A stretch of DNA of 64,000 nt from Desulfuribacillus stibiiarsenatis (GTDB taxonomy: Bacteria; Bacillota; Bacilli; Desulfuribacillales; Desulfuribacillaceae). The stretch covers positions 248,001-312,000 of the forward strand of contig NZ_MJAT01000012.1 of NCBI RefSeq assembly GCF_001742305.1. Direction: 5' to 3'. How positions within the stretch are numbered: the stretch's first letter is position 1; each line of letters opens with the position of its first letter. Made by a program: the position numbers and the translations under genes. This document shows positions 35,285-45,757 of this stretch, one piece after another. The notes below the pieces were generated by a model. That model saw nothing but the letters and a program-made list of their open reading frames with translations, was not told the DNA's origin and did not search any database.

Positions 35285-36751
35285 ATGGATAACCAGGCAA
35301 ATAACAACCCTGCTCTAACTAATGATGTTGTGGAAGAAAAAGTTGATAAAAAACCTTTCGATTGGAATCAAGGTATACAAATAAAGGTAACGAAAGATAA
35401 GTTAGAAGCTGTAATGGTTATTGATGCTAAGTGTGATGAAGATACAGTAGAGCCAGATATACTTAAGAATGCTTTGAACAAGGCCAAAATATCTTATGGA
35501 ATTATTGAAGAATTACTTTTGGATATTAGTAAAAACGTATTAACATTTCGTGGCAGTTCATTAACGATTGCTAAAGGAGTTCCGTCAGAGAATGGCATAG
35601 ACGGTTATATTGAATTGTTAAGAGATGACTTAGATAAAAAGAGTGCTCCGTTGCTACTTAAAGATGGAAGGGTTGATTTCTATCATGTGAAAGATATCCC
35701 GACTGTTTTGCGAGGTGAAGAGATTGCTAGAAAAATTCCTCCGGTTCCAGGGAAATCTGGGACAGATGTATACGGTCACGAAATCAAGCCGAAGGTAGGA
35801 AAAGATCCACGATTCCCAGTAGGGAAAAACGTTGTGGTAAACCAAGAAGGTACTTCTATTTATGCGCTCATCGATGGACAAGTATCCATTACAGAGCGTG
35901 GAAAAATCAACGTCTTTTCAGTGTATGAAGTACATGGCGATGTTGACTTTTCTACAGGAAACATAGACTTTGTAGGTTCCGTGTTAGTGAATGGTAATAT
36001 CTTAACGGGCTTTTCTGTAAAAGCCAAGGGGGATATTCGTGTCAAAGGAAATATTGAAGGAGCAAATGTTGAAGCCGAAGGAAGTATTGAAATACTAGGT
36101 GGCATCATCGGATATAATAAGGGGAATGTAAGGTCGAAACAAAACTTAAAAGCTTCCTTTATTCAGAATGCAAATGTAACAGTAGATAATACTATAATTG
36201 TTACAGATAGTATTATGCATAGTCACGTAAATGCTGGTAAGATGGTCTCTTTAGAAGGTCAGAAAGCTTTAATCGTAGGTGGTCTTATACGTGCCGGCGA
36301 AGAGGTAATAGCACGAGTCATTGGAAATTCTATGGCAACACCTACTGAAATCGAAGTAGGTGTACATCCAGAATTGCGTAGTGAACTTGTTGAGATTCGT
36401 GAAAAGCTAAAGGACATTGCTGCTAACTATGATAAATCAGATCAAGCTTTAGTTATGTTAAATCGGTTGAAGGATGCCGGTAGAATTACTCCTGATAAAG
36501 AAGTCATTCGTGAGAAACTAGAAAGCAGTTTAAATTCCATGAAAGAGTTCAAGCAACACGCAAGTATCAGAATGCAGGAAATAGAGCAGATTTTACAAGA
36601 TTCTTCTAATGCTAGGGTTAAGGTTGGCGCCAATATTTACCCTGGCGTTAAATTAGTCATTGGAAATGAGATTAAGTATATTAGAGATTTAACTAGTCGA
36701 GTGATTTTTTATAAGAGTGACGGAGAAATTACTTTTATGCCGATGAGGTGA
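35285..36751 (+). CDS. DUF342/FapA-type flagellar assembly-associated protein
   Basis: This 488-residue protein belongs to the DUF342 (FapA) family, often found near sigD in Firmicutes. It has an N-terminal mixed domain with RKIPPVPGKSGTDVYGHEI. A right-handed beta-helix of short repeats follows (VHGDVDFSTGNIDFVGSVLV, VKAKGDIRVKGNIEGANVE, AEGSIEILGGIIG). A C-terminal coiled coil of about 100 residues ends it. The family is thought to act at membranes or in assembly, but its task is unclear. Start ATG 35285 follows GGAGGTGA. It is missing from this place in B. subtilis. Confidence 0.85.
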   Translation: MDNQANNNPALTNDVVEEKVDKKPFDWNQGIQIKVTKDKLEAVMVIDAKCDEDTVEPDILKNALNKAKISYGIIEELLLDISKNVLTFRGSSLTIAKGVPSENGIDGYIELLRDDLDKKSAPLLLKDGRVDFYHVKDIPTVLRGEEIARKIPPVPGKSGTDVYGHEIKPKVGKDPRFPVGKNVVVNQEGTSIYALIDGQVSITERGKINVFSVYEVHGDVDFSTGNIDFVGSVLVNGNILTGFSVKAKGDIRVKGNIEGANVEAEGSIEILGGIIGYNKGNVRSKQNLKASFIQNANVTVDNTIIVTDSIMHSHVNAGKMVSLEGQKALIVGGLIRAGEEVIARVIGNSMATPTEIEVGVHPELRSELVEIREKLKDIAANYDKSDQALVMLNRLKDAGRITPDKEVIREKLESSLNSMKEFKQHASIRMQEIEQILQDSSNARVKVGANIYPGVKLVIGNEIKYIRDLTSRVIFYKSDGEITFMPMR

Positions 36752-36755
36752 TGAT

Positions 36756-37070
36756 ATGAGCTTAAAAGCAATTGACCTTCAAATGTCTATTCCCCGTGCC
36801 CATGATTTAGGTAAGATTCAGGAGCAACTGCAGCAGCGCCCGGTGAATGATCAAGTTCAGCTATCTGAGGATCAAAGAAAAGAAATTGCGAAGCAACAAC
36901 AAAAAACAACAGAGGCTTCAAAAACGGATAAGGAAAAAATTAAAGATCAAAGCAAGAATAAAAATCAACAGGAACTTGCTGAACAAAATTCTGCTACAAA
37001 ACAAAAAAAGATGGCTTCCAAAAAAAATATTCATCCTTATAAAGGTCACACGTTAGATATATCATTATAA
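36756..37070 (+). CDS. Small charged protein of unknown function in the fla operon
   Basis: This 104-residue protein starts MSLKAIDLQMSIPRAHDLGK, with IQEQLQQRPVNDQ after it, and is then almost entirely Gln, Lys, Glu and Asn, with a predicted disordered or helical body. It ends with a short conserved-looking tail (KGHTLDISL). Similar small proteins with an LQ-x-(A/S)-x-PR start occur beside DUF342 genes in other Firmicutes as far as I recall, without a known role. It has no membrane segment or cysteine. Confidence 0.7.
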   Translation: MSLKAIDLQMSIPRAHDLGKIQEQLQQRPVNDQVQLSEDQRKEIAKQQQKTTEASKTDKEKIKDQSKNKNQQELAEQNSATKQKKMASKKNIHPYKGHTLDISL

Positions 37071-37085
37071 TTAGGTGGGAAGTAC

Positions 37086-37610
37086 ATGGACTCTATAGTC
37101 TATTCCTTTGGGCTAGCTGTGATTTTTGGAGCTTTAATTATTTTTTTTCAAGATCAAAAGAAAAAGAATAGAAAACAAGAATCACTAGATATCCAAAAAA
37201 TAGAAGATATTATTGATAAGTATTTTTTAGAATTGCAAGAGGAAAGTGCGAAGCAACATGAGGCTTATGTTAAAGATATCAATTTCCTACAAAAAAACTT
37301 AAAAGCTTTAGAAAAGAAAATAGAGAAACTTGAAAAGTATAAACAAATCGATGTATCAGTTGATGACTCTGAGTTAAAGATGGTATCAAAACAAATAAAT
37401 ACGATCAAAGTAGAAGATCAGCTGGATCAGCAAGTGTTGCTAACAGCAAAGGAAGATAATAAGAATCAGTCACAAGTAGATGTGCCGCATCAACTGGTAA
37501 TTAAACTACACAATCAAGGATATTCGGTAGAAGAAATAGCCAAACAAGTAAATTTAATGTGTGGTGAAGTTCAATTAATGATAGGGATTGCCAATATAGA
37601 AAAAAGATAG
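37086..37610 (+). CDS. SwrB-like membrane-anchored coiled-coil protein
   Basis: It takes the place of B. subtilis swrB (ylxL), the last gene of the fla/che operon. Residues 1-20 are a membrane helix (MDSIVYSFGLAVIFGALIIF), followed by a basic stop and a coiled coil to about residue 100. The C-terminal helix-turn-helix-like segment (HQLVIKLHNQGYSVEEIAKQ) resembles the end of SwrB and DUF2802/DUF6115 proteins. SwrB promotes maturation of the flagellar export apparatus. The call rests on layout and place more than on sequence identity. Confidence 0.7.
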   Translation: MDSIVYSFGLAVIFGALIIFFQDQKKKNRKQESLDIQKIEDIIDKYFLELQEESAKQHEAYVKDINFLQKNLKALEKKIEKLEKYKQIDVSVDDSELKMVSKQINTIKVEDQLDQQVLLTAKEDNKNQSQVDVPHQLVIKLHNQGYSVEEIAKQVNLMCGEVQLMIGIANIEKR

Positions 37611-37649
37611 TGCAAATGAAACCGTTTTTATGTTTCGTTTGCATTTTTT
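37611..37649 (+). terminator. Terminator of the fla/che operon
   Basis: TGCAAATGAAAC (37611-37622) pairs with GTTTCGTTTGCA (37632-37643) with one T-G wobble, followed by six T residues (37644-37649). It is the first strong terminator I see after the one following codY. Confidence 0.92.
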
Positions 37650-37667
37650 ATTTAATTATGATATAGT
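37639..37667 (+). promoter_or_regulatory. Candidate rpsB promoter overlapping the terminator
   Basis: TTGCAT (37639-37644) and TATAGT (37662-37667) are exactly 17 bases apart. The -35 box is the 3' arm of the fla/che terminator and the spacer is its T tract, an economical arrangement. Transcription would start near 37674, giving a leader of about 100 bases. Confidence 0.55.
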
Positions 37668-37673
37668 GATTAA

Positions 37674-37770
37674 CGGTGTAAAAAACACGTTTTTTGGACT
37701 ACAATGCTGGTGCTACCTATGTAGTGGCATTATAGGAAGATGAAAAACGGAAGAAAAAACCAAGGAGGAA
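37674..37770 (+). ncRNA. Structured rpsB leader (candidate S2 autoregulation)
   Basis: Between the promoter and the ribosome site lies a hairpin: AATGC (37703-37707) with GCATT (37727-37731), and inner CTAC/GTAG around CTAT, with an unequal internal loop. Several Firmicute rpsB genes have leaders bound by ribosomal protein S2. I cannot match this one to a defined family by eye. Confidence 0.4.
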
Positions 37771-37777
37771 TATGTTT

Positions 37778-38506
37778 ATGTCAGTAATATCAATGAAACA
37801 ATTATTAGAAGCTGGAGTTCACTTCGGTCATCAGACCCGTCGTTGGAACCCAAAGATGGATCGCTATATCTTCACAGAAAGAAATGGCATCTATATTATT
37901 GACCTACAAAAGACTGTAAAGAAAGTTGAAGAAGCTTACAATTTTGTTCGTCAAATTGCTGAAGAAGGAAAGACAATTTTGTTCGTTGGAACAAAGAAAC
38001 AAGCGCAAGAGGCTGTTAAAGAAGAGTCTGAGCGTTCAGGACAATTCTTCACAAACCAAAGATGGTTAGGTGGAACGTTAACGAACTTCCAAACAATTCA
38101 AAAGCGTATTCAAAGATTACATCAACTTGAGAAGATGGAAGTAGACGGCACTTTTGAAGTGTTACCGAAAAAAGAAGTAATTCAATTAAATAAAGAGAAA
38201 GACCGTTTAGTTAAATTTTTAGGTGGAATTAAAGGTATGAAGGGCCTACCTGGCGCTTTATTCATTATTGACCCTAGAAAAGAAAGAATTGCTATTGCTG
38301 AGGCAAAAAAATTAGGAATTCCTATCGTAGCAATTGTAGATACTAACTGTGATCCAGATGAAATTGATTATGTAATTCCTGGAAATGACGATGCTATTCG
38401 TGCTGTTCGACTAATTACTGCTAAAATGGCAGATGCTGTTATCGAAGGTTCTAAAGGGAACGTTGAAAACTTCGAAGCTCAGCAAGAAGCTCAAGTAGCT
38501 CAATAA
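37778..38506 (+). CDS. rpsB: 30S ribosomal protein S2
   Basis: S2 binds the small subunit between head and body. It begins [20 protein letters not shown] and continues [20 protein letters not shown], with [11 protein letters not shown]-like [32 protein letters not shown] and [19 protein letters not shown], all universal. ATG 37778 is nine bases after GGAGG; the ATG at 37772 is too close. It starts the rpsB-tsf pair. Confidence 0.98.
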   Translation: MSVISMKQLLEAGVHFGHQTRRWNPKMDRYIFTERNGIYIIDLQKTVKKVEEAYNFVRQIAEEGKTILFVGTKKQAQEAVKEESERSGQFFTNQRWLGGTLTNFQTIQKRIQRLHQLEKMEVDGTFEVLPKKEVIQLNKEKDRLVKFLGGIKGMKGLPGALFIIDPRKERIAIAEAKKLGIPIVAIVDTNCDPDEIDYVIPGNDDAIRAVRLITAKMADAVIEGSKGNVENFEAQQEAQVAQ

Positions 38507-38528
38507 TAAATATAACTTTTATCATTTT

Positions 38529-38569
38529 AATATTGGGTAGGTGGGACTTGCCTGCCTACCCAATATTTT
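38529..38569 (+). terminator. Strong hairpin between rpsB and tsf (partial terminator)
   Basis: AATATTGGGTAGG (38529-38541) pairs perfectly with CCTACCCAATATT (38555-38567), a 13-bp stem. The downstream T tract is short and interrupted (TTTTC). It may act as a partial terminator lowering tsf relative to rpsB, or as an RNA-stabilising structure. Confidence 0.6.
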
Positions 38570-38616
38570 CTTATACGACGAAAAATATTTCTACATATCT
38601 AAGGAGGATACATATA

Positions 38617-39270
38617 ATGGTTAGTGCAGCACAAGTAAAAGATTTACGTGAAATGACTGGTGCAGGGATGATGGATTGTAAGAAAGCGCTAGTTGAAGCA
38701 AATGGGGATATGGAACAAGCAACAAAGATATTAAGAGAAAAAGGACTAGCCGCTGCTGCAAAGAAAGAGGGACGTATTGCTGCTGACGGATTGGTAGAAG
38801 CATACATCCATGGTGGAGGTCGTATTGGAGTCCTAGTCGAAGTTAACTGCGAAACTGACTTTGTAGCTAAGACAGATGACTTCAGAAGCTTTGCAAAAGA
38901 TATTGCGATGCATATTGCTGCTGCAAAACCTATATATATTTCAAGAACTGAAGTGCCAGAAGAAGAAATTACAAAAGAAAAAGAAATTTTAAAAGTACAA
39001 GCATTAAATGAAGGAAAGCCTGCAAATATTGTAGACAAAATGGTTGAGGGTAGAATAGATAAGTATTTCAAAGAATTCTGCTTATTAGAGCAATCATTTG
39101 TTAAAAACCCTGATTTATCAATTGAGCAATTGTTGAATGAAAAAATTGCTAAAATTGGAGAGAAGATTTCTATTCGTCGATTTGCTCGCTATGAACTAGG
39201 AGAAGGAATTGAGAAGAAACAGGATAATTTCGTAGAAGAAGTTATGGCACAAGCAAAAATTCAACAATAA
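38617..39270 (+). CDS. tsf: Translation elongation factor EF-Ts (short form)
   Basis: EF-Ts exchanges GDP on EF-Tu. The N-terminal UBA-like domain is [20 protein letters not shown], and the core contains [14 protein letters not shown] and [18 protein letters not shown]. At 217 residues it is much shorter than the about 290-residue Bacillus protein and resembles the compact form seen in some clostridia and Thermus, with one core subdomain. ATG 38617 follows AAGGAGGA; the frame is open back to 38533 but that would run through the hairpin. Confidence 0.96.
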   Translation: MVSAAQVKDLREMTGAGMMDCKKALVEANGDMEQATKILREKGLAAAAKKEGRIAADGLVEAYIHGGGRIGVLVEVNCETDFVAKTDDFRSFAKDIAMHIAAAKPIYISRTEVPEEEITKEKEILKVQALNEGKPANIVDKMVEGRIDKYFKEFCLLEQSFVKNPDLSIEQLLNEKIAKIGEKISIRRFARYELGEGIEKKQDNFVEEVMAQAKIQQ

Positions 39271-39276
39271 TTGTTT

Positions 39277-39307
39277 AAAGGGAACACCTTATTTGTGTTC
39301 CCTTTTT
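39277..39307 (+). terminator. Intrinsic terminator after tsf
   Basis: AAAGGGAACAC (39277-39287) pairs perfectly with GTGTTCCCTTT (39295-39305), followed by further T residues. Confidence 0.92.
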
Positions 39308-39351
39308 CAAAAGATTTAGACATACAGTTCATAAGATGTTACATAATATAG

Positions 39352-40642
<1,291 letters not shown>

Positions 40643-40645
40643 TGT

Positions 40646-40672
40646 AACCCCCTCTGGGTGAGGGGGTTTTTT
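40646..40672 (+). terminator. Intrinsic terminator after frr
   Basis: AACCCCCTC (40646-40654) pairs with GAGGGGGTT (40660-40668) around a 5-base loop and runs into TTTTTT. Confidence 0.95.
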
Positions 40673-40698
40673 AACAATATAGGAATTGGGGTTTTACA

Positions 40699-41472
40699 AT
40701 GAAAGATTTTCTAGGGAAGTTTTTAAGAAAGAATAATAATGTTGATAAAAATATTTTTTCTGAAAAAAAAGAACTAATTCCAAAACACATAGCCATTATT
40801 ATGGACGGAAATGGCCGTTGGGCGAACAAACGTGGCCTTCCAAGAATTGCTGGACATAAAGCAGGAATGAATGTAGTAAAAGAAATTACAAGGGAATCAT
40901 CCAATCTTGGGATTCAATACTTAACGTTATATGCGTTTTCTACTGAGAATTGGAAACGTCCTACAGATGAAGTGAACTTTCTAATGAAACTTCCTGAAGA
41001 ATATTTACAGTCTGAATTAAAAGACTTAGTCAAAAATAATGTACAGGTAAGAATGATTGGTGATATTCAACAATTACCTGATTTTACAAGGCGAGCTGTA
41101 GAACAAGCAATCGAAGATACGAAAGGCAATACAGGGTTGGTTCTTAATTTTGCTTTGAATTATGGTAGTAGACTAGAGATGCTAACTGCCATTAAAGAAA
41201 TAGCTAATGATATTTCTAATCATAAAATTAAGATTGATGATATAACAGAAGCATCGATTTCTAGTCGTTTGATGACAGCAGGAATCCCAGATCCAGATTT
41301 ATTAATTCGCACAAGTGGTGAAATTAGACTTAGTAACTTTCTATTATGGCAATTAGCTTACACGGAATTTTACTTTTCGGATACCCTCTGGCCTGATTTT
41401 TCAATGGACGAATATCATATGGCAATCGCGAATTATATGAAACGTGCTAGAAGATACGGCGGCCTAAAATAG
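40699..41472 (+). CDS. uppS: Undecaprenyl diphosphate synthase (UppS)
   Basis: UppS extends farnesyl diphosphate with cis-isoprene units to make the C55 carrier lipid for wall synthesis. The catalytic Asp lies in IAIIMDGNGRWANKRGLPR, with HKAGM after it; LTLYAFSTENWKRP and the C-terminal LIRTSGEIRLSNFLLWQLAY are signatures. Length 257 is normal. It begins the uppS-cdsA-dxr-rseP-ispG-proS run soon after the frr terminator; I see no clear promoter in the 26-base gap, so transcription may start within the terminator region or read through. Confidence 0.97.
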   Translation: MKDFLGKFLRKNNNVDKNIFSEKKELIPKHIAIIMDGNGRWANKRGLPRIAGHKAGMNVVKEITRESSNLGIQYLTLYAFSTENWKRPTDEVNFLMKLPEEYLQSELKDLVKNNVQVRMIGDIQQLPDFTRRAVEQAIEDTKGNTGLVLNFALNYGSRLEMLTAIKEIANDISNHKIKIDDITEASISSRLMTAGIPDPDLLIRTSGEIRLSNFLLWQLAYTEFYFSDTLWPDFSMDEYHMAIANYMKRARRYGGLK

Positions 41473-41484
41473 GAGGGTTCATCT

Positions 41485-42276
41485 TTGAAGGATAGAATCA
41501 TAACAGGGTTAATTGGCGGTACAGTTTTTTTGTCAATTCTGTATGTAGGGAATATATATTTTTATATTTTTGTATTGCTCTTATCTTTGGTTGGCTTTCA
41601 TGAGTTATTAAAAATGAGAGGCAATCAATTACTTCAGATTTCTTCTCTATTTGGGGTGTCTGTAATCATTGCGATTTTCGGACAAATCTTATGGGAATAT
41701 TCTTTTTTTTCTGAAGCTGGTATTATGACTGTATTATTATTTGGTTTAGCTATTCCAGTGATCACTAAAAACCAAGAGAATTACGAACAAATCGCTTTTT
41801 CATTTCTATCATCAATGTATATAGGCCTAGGTTTCTATTCGATTTATTTAGTTCGAAGTGAAACTGACTTTATTTTTACAATTATGATATTGCTAGCAAT
41901 TTGGGCTACAGATACAGGCGCATATTTTACTGGATATATGTTGAAAGGTAGAGGACCGAAGCTTTGGGAATCGATTAGTCCGAAGAAAACTGTAGCAGGT
42001 GCCATTGGTGGCACTATTTGTTCTTTACTAGTTGTTTTATTGCTTTCTCCTCACAGTTCAATTGAGCTTTCTCTTTATACGCAAATAATTATCGGAGTAT
42101 TGATTGCCGTTGTAGGTCAATTAGGTGACCTAGTAGAATCATCATATAAACGTTTTTATAATGTGAAAGATTCAGGCAATATTTTGCCAGGGCATGGTGG
42201 CATATTAGATCGCTTTGACAGCCTACTATATGTATTTCCTGTGATATACGTCCTGTTGATATACATAACTTTTTGA
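41485..42276 (+). CDS. cdsA: Phosphatidate cytidylyltransferase
   Basis: CdsA makes CDP-diacylglycerol, the branch point of phospholipid synthesis. It is a membrane protein with about seven to eight helices. The C-terminal family signature is GDLVESSYKRFYNVKDSGNI with LPGHGGILDRFDSL after it, and ATDTGAYFTGYMLKGRGPKL lies before it. TTG 41485 follows AGGAGG. Length 263 is normal. It lies 12 bases after uppS. Confidence 0.96.
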   Translation: MKDRIITGLIGGTVFLSILYVGNIYFYIFVLLLSLVGFHELLKMRGNQLLQISSLFGVSVIIAIFGQILWEYSFFSEAGIMTVLLFGLAIPVITKNQENYEQIAFSFLSSMYIGLGFYSIYLVRSETDFIFTIMILLAIWATDTGAYFTGYMLKGRGPKLWESISPKKTVAGAIGGTICSLLVVLLLSPHSSIELSLYTQIIIGVLIAVVGQLGDLVESSYKRFYNVKDSGNILPGHGGILDRFDSLLYVFPVIYVLLIYITF

Positions 42277-42284
42277 GGTGAATC

Positions 42285-43442
42285 ATGAAAAAGAAAATAG
42301 CAATCATTGGGTCGACAGGATCCATTGGTACTCAAACGATAGATATAGTAAGGGAACATATAGAACATTTTGAAGTGGTTGGATTGGCAGCAGGAACGAA
42401 TTTGGAAATTTTGGAAGCACAGATTCGAGAGGTTAAACCGAGAATAGTATCAGTAGCTAACATTCAATTAGCTAAAGAACTTAAAGAGCGCATTAAAGAT
42501 ATCCAACAACCCATAGAAATTGTATACGGAATAGATGGGCTAAACGCAGTCGCTACTATTGATGAAGCAGATGTTGTAGTTACTGCAGTTGTGGGTATAA
42601 TGGGTTTACTCCCTACAATTAATGCAATTAAAAAAGGTAAGAAAATAGCACTAGCAAATAAGGAAACATTGGTTGCCGCAGGTTCATTAGTTATGAATTT
42701 GGCGAAACAATATCAAGCGGAAATTATTCCTGTAGATAGTGAACACTCAGCAATCTTTCAATGTTTGCAAGGGGAAAGCGTTAAGAGTGTCGAGTCAATT
42801 ATATTGACAGCCTCAGGCGGGTCGTTCCGTGGAAAGAAGAAAGAGGAATTAAAGGGAGTTACGGTGACTCAAGCATTGAATCATCCAAATTGGAGTATGG
42901 GTGCGAAAATTACTATTGATTCCGCCACACTTATGAATAAAGGTTTGGAAGTAATCGAAGCACATTGGCTGTTTGGAATTCCCTATGATAAAATCAAAGT
43001 AGTTGTTCATCCAGAAAGTATTATACACTCCATGGTGGAGTTTGAAGATACGTCGATTATAGCCCAATTGGGACTGCCAAATATGAGAATCCCTATTCAG
43101 TATGCGCTAGCTTATCCTAAACGTATTATAAACCGACAACCAAAACTAGATCTTACAAAAATTTCTAAACTAAATTTTGAAAATCCCGATATTGAAACGT
43201 TTCAATGTTTACAAATCGCATATGAGGCGGGTCGTATCGGTGGTACAGCACCAGTAGTTATGAATGCAGCCAATGAGGTAGCAGTACAATTATTTTTACA
43301 AGAGCGAATCGAATTTTTAGAAATAGAGCATATAATTAAAGAAATGTTGTCCAGACACTCAGTTATTCAACATCCATCATTAGAACAAATTATTGACGTT
43401 GATGACTGGACGAGGAAACAAATACTTACTGGTGGTGAATAG
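42285..43442 (+). CDS. dxr: 1-deoxy-D-xylulose 5-phosphate reductoisomerase
   Basis: Dxr makes methylerythritol phosphate with NADPH in the non-mevalonate isoprenoid pathway that feeds UppS. The NADPH motif is IAIIGSTGSIGTQTIDIVRE, followed by ALANKETLVAAG, the metal/substrate site PVDSEHSAIFQCLQ and LTASGGSFRG, and HPNWSMGAKITIDSATLMNK. Length 385 is normal. ispG of the same pathway lies two genes downstream. Confidence 0.97.
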   Translation: MKKKIAIIGSTGSIGTQTIDIVREHIEHFEVVGLAAGTNLEILEAQIREVKPRIVSVANIQLAKELKERIKDIQQPIEIVYGIDGLNAVATIDEADVVVTAVVGIMGLLPTINAIKKGKKIALANKETLVAAGSLVMNLAKQYQAEIIPVDSEHSAIFQCLQGESVKSVESIILTASGGSFRGKKKEELKGVTVTQALNHPNWSMGAKITIDSATLMNKGLEVIEAHWLFGIPYDKIKVVVHPESIIHSMVEFEDTSIIAQLGLPNMRIPIQYALAYPKRIINRQPKLDLTKISKLNFENPDIETFQCLQIAYEAGRIGGTAPVVMNAANEVAVQLFLQERIEFLEIEHIIKEMLSRHSVIQHPSLEQIIDVDDWTRKQILTGGE

Positions 43443-43443
43443 T

Positions 43444-44670
43444 ATGCAAACAGCATTAGCAACAATTATTGTTTTTGGAGTAATTGTGTTTATTCATGAA
43501 TTAGGACACTTTTTAGTGGCGAAGCGAGTGGGTATTCTTGTTCGTGAATTCGCGATAGGTTTTGGACCCAAATTGATTTCTGTTAAAAAAGGTGAAACGG
43601 TGTATTCGATACGTGCATTACCATTAGGTGGATTTGTACGAATGGCAGGGGAAGATCCAGAGACTTTTGATATTAAAAACGGAATTAGAGTCGGTCTATC
43701 TCTTGAGAATAATATCGTTACTAAAATTGACTTAAAACCAAATGCAAGTCACCAAATTACTGGTAAGATTGAAGAATACGACTTAGAGAAACGTATGTTT
43801 ATCCGTTTAGAGACAGAAACGGGTAGCAAGAGCTATCAAGTGTATGAATCAGCTATTATCGTAAAAGACAAGGAAGAAGTGCAATTAGCACCAATTCATA
43901 GAAAGTTTAACGGGAAAACTGTTGGACAAAGGGCTGCTGCTATTTTTGCTGGACCTGCAATGAATTTCCTTCTTGCTGGCTTACTATATGCAATGATTAT
44001 AGGCATAACGGGCGTACCTTCTGAAGCAAATATAGTAGGTGATGTAGTTGCTGGAAATCCTGCTGCGGAAGCTGGTATTATAGCAGGAGATAGAATTGTT
44101 GAGGTAGATGGAATAACAATCACAACATGGCAAGACCTTGTGCAACAAATTAGTGCGAAACCTAACCAAGCAATTGATATTGCGATTCAACGTGGTGAAC
44201 AAAATGTAACAATGTCTCTAACAACTCTCGAACAGGCAGGGACAGGGAAAATCGGTATTGTTCCTACTACAGAGAGTGCAGGCCTCATGAGTATTGTATA
44301 TGGATTTGAACGTACATGGGAACTAGCGGTATTGTTATTGTCGCATCTTGGTCAGATGATTACAGGACAAATCGCAGCTGACGTTGCTGGTCCGGTAGGT
44401 ATTATTCAAATTATTGGCGATCAGGCAAATGAAGGTTTATTACAGTTAATCAGTTTAGCTGCATTCTTAAGTCTAAACTTAGGAATTATTAATCTTTTCC
44501 CTATACCAGCACTGGATGGTGGAAGATTAGTGTTCTTAGCCTTAGAAGGATTAAGAGGAAAGCCGATAGATCCAAACAAAGAAGGAGTTATTCACTTTGT
44601 AGGGTTTGCTCTTTTAATGTTGCTCATTCTTGTTGTTACTTATAAAGACGTGATGCGGATTTTTAGCTAA
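43444..44670 (+). CDS. rseP: Site-2 intramembrane metalloprotease RseP/RasP
   Basis: RasP cleaves anti-sigma factors and signal peptides within the membrane. The zinc motif is HELGH (IVFIHELGHFLVAKRVG) in the first helix; a PDZ domain spans about residues 185-270 (AGIIAGDRIVEVDGITITTW); the third ligand is in the FPIPALDGGRLVF motif. Four membrane helices are visible. ATG 43444 directly follows the dxr stop; the longer frame from 43393 would overlap dxr and is not needed. Confidence 0.95.
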   Translation: MQTALATIIVFGVIVFIHELGHFLVAKRVGILVREFAIGFGPKLISVKKGETVYSIRALPLGGFVRMAGEDPETFDIKNGIRVGLSLENNIVTKIDLKPNASHQITGKIEEYDLEKRMFIRLETETGSKSYQVYESAIIVKDKEEVQLAPIHRKFNGKTVGQRAAAIFAGPAMNFLLAGLLYAMIIGITGVPSEANIVGDVVAGNPAAEAGIIAGDRIVEVDGITITTWQDLVQQISAKPNQAIDIAIQRGEQNVTMSLTTLEQAGTGKIGIVPTTESAGLMSIVYGFERTWELAVLLLSHLGQMITGQIAADVAGPVGIIQIIGDQANEGLLQLISLAAFLSLNLGIINLFPIPALDGGRLVFLALEGLRGKPIDPNKEGVIHFVGFALLMLLILVVTYKDVMRIFS

Positions 44671-44688
44671 AAAAAGGAGTTCAAATCC

Positions 44689-45741
44689 ATGTATTTCAGA
44701 GAACAAACTAAATCTGTTCTAGTAGGAAATGTGCAAATCGGCGGTCATAATAAAGTTGTGATTCAGTCTATGACGAATACGGATACTTGTAATATTGAAA
44801 AAACATTGGAGCAAATCTATCAACTTAGTGAAGCCGGCTGTGAAATCGTGCGAGTTGCCATTCCTAATATAGAAGCAGCGAAAGCGATTAAGAAACTAAA
44901 AGATAAATCACCATTGCCTATTGTTGCCGACATTCATTTTGACTATAAACTGGCACTCGAAGCAATGGATAATGGAATTGATAAGATCAGAATTAATCCT
45001 GGTAATATTGGCAGCAATCAAAAGGTTAAAGAAGTTGTAGAGAAGGCCAAAACTTACCATGTTCCAATTCGTATTGGAGTGAATTCCGGCTCAATTGAAC
45101 GTGAGTTATTAAAGAAATATGGCCATCCTACAGCAGAAGCGATGGTAGAAAGTGCAGAAAAACATATTCAAATACTGGAAGAATTTGATTTTCAAGATAT
45201 AGTAGTATCCCTTAAAGCATCCAATGTGCCATTAAGTATTCGAGCATATCAATTAATGGCTGAGAAATACTCATACCCGCTTCATGTAGGGATTACAGAA
45301 GCGGGGACGGTTTACCAAGGTAGCATCAAATCTGCTGTAGGTTTAGGTGCTATTTTATCATTGGGTATAGGAGACACCATCCGTGTATCATTAACGGGAG
45401 ATCCGGTGGAGGAAATAAAGGTTGCAAAAAGTATTTTGAAAAGTCTACAACTTTTTGAACCAGGTCCAGAATTGATATCTTGTCCTACTTGTGGTAGATG
45501 CCAAATTCAATTAATTGACTTAGCAAATCGTGTAGAGCAGGAGATACAACACCTTAAGAAACCGTTAAAAGTAGCTGTTATGGGATGTGCTGTAAACGGT
45601 CCTGGAGAAGCACGTGAAGCTGATATCGGTTTAGCAGGTGGGCACGGTGAAGGTTTAATTTTCAAAAAAGGTAAGGTCGTCCGAAAAGTAAAAGAGGACG
45701 AGCTATTCGAAGAATTTATGAAAGAATTGCGATCGTTATAA
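44689..45741 (+). CDS. ispG: 4-hydroxy-3-methylbut-2-enyl diphosphate synthase (IspG/GcpE)
   Basis: IspG is the iron-sulfur enzyme that makes HMBPP in the methylerythritol pathway. The barrel begins with [20 protein letters not shown]. The [4Fe-4S] ligands are in [13 protein letters not shown] and [13 protein letters not shown], with a conserved Glu following. Length 350 is the short bacterial type. It follows rseP by 18 bases. Confidence 0.97.
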   Translation: MYFREQTKSVLVGNVQIGGHNKVVIQSMTNTDTCNIEKTLEQIYQLSEAGCEIVRVAIPNIEAAKAIKKLKDKSPLPIVADIHFDYKLALEAMDNGIDKIRINPGNIGSNQKVKEVVEKAKTYHVPIRIGVNSGSIERELLKKYGHPTAEAMVESAEKHIQILEEFDFQDIVVSLKASNVPLSIRAYQLMAEKYSYPLHVGITEAGTVYQGSIKSAVGLGAILSLGIGDTIRVSLTGDPVEEIKVAKSILKSLQLFEPGPELISCPTCGRCQIQLIDLANRVEQEIQHLKKPLKVAVMGCAVNGPGEAREADIGLAGGHGEGLIFKKGKVVRKVKEDELFEEFMKELRSL

Positions 45742-45757
45742 GAAAGGGGATACGAGC

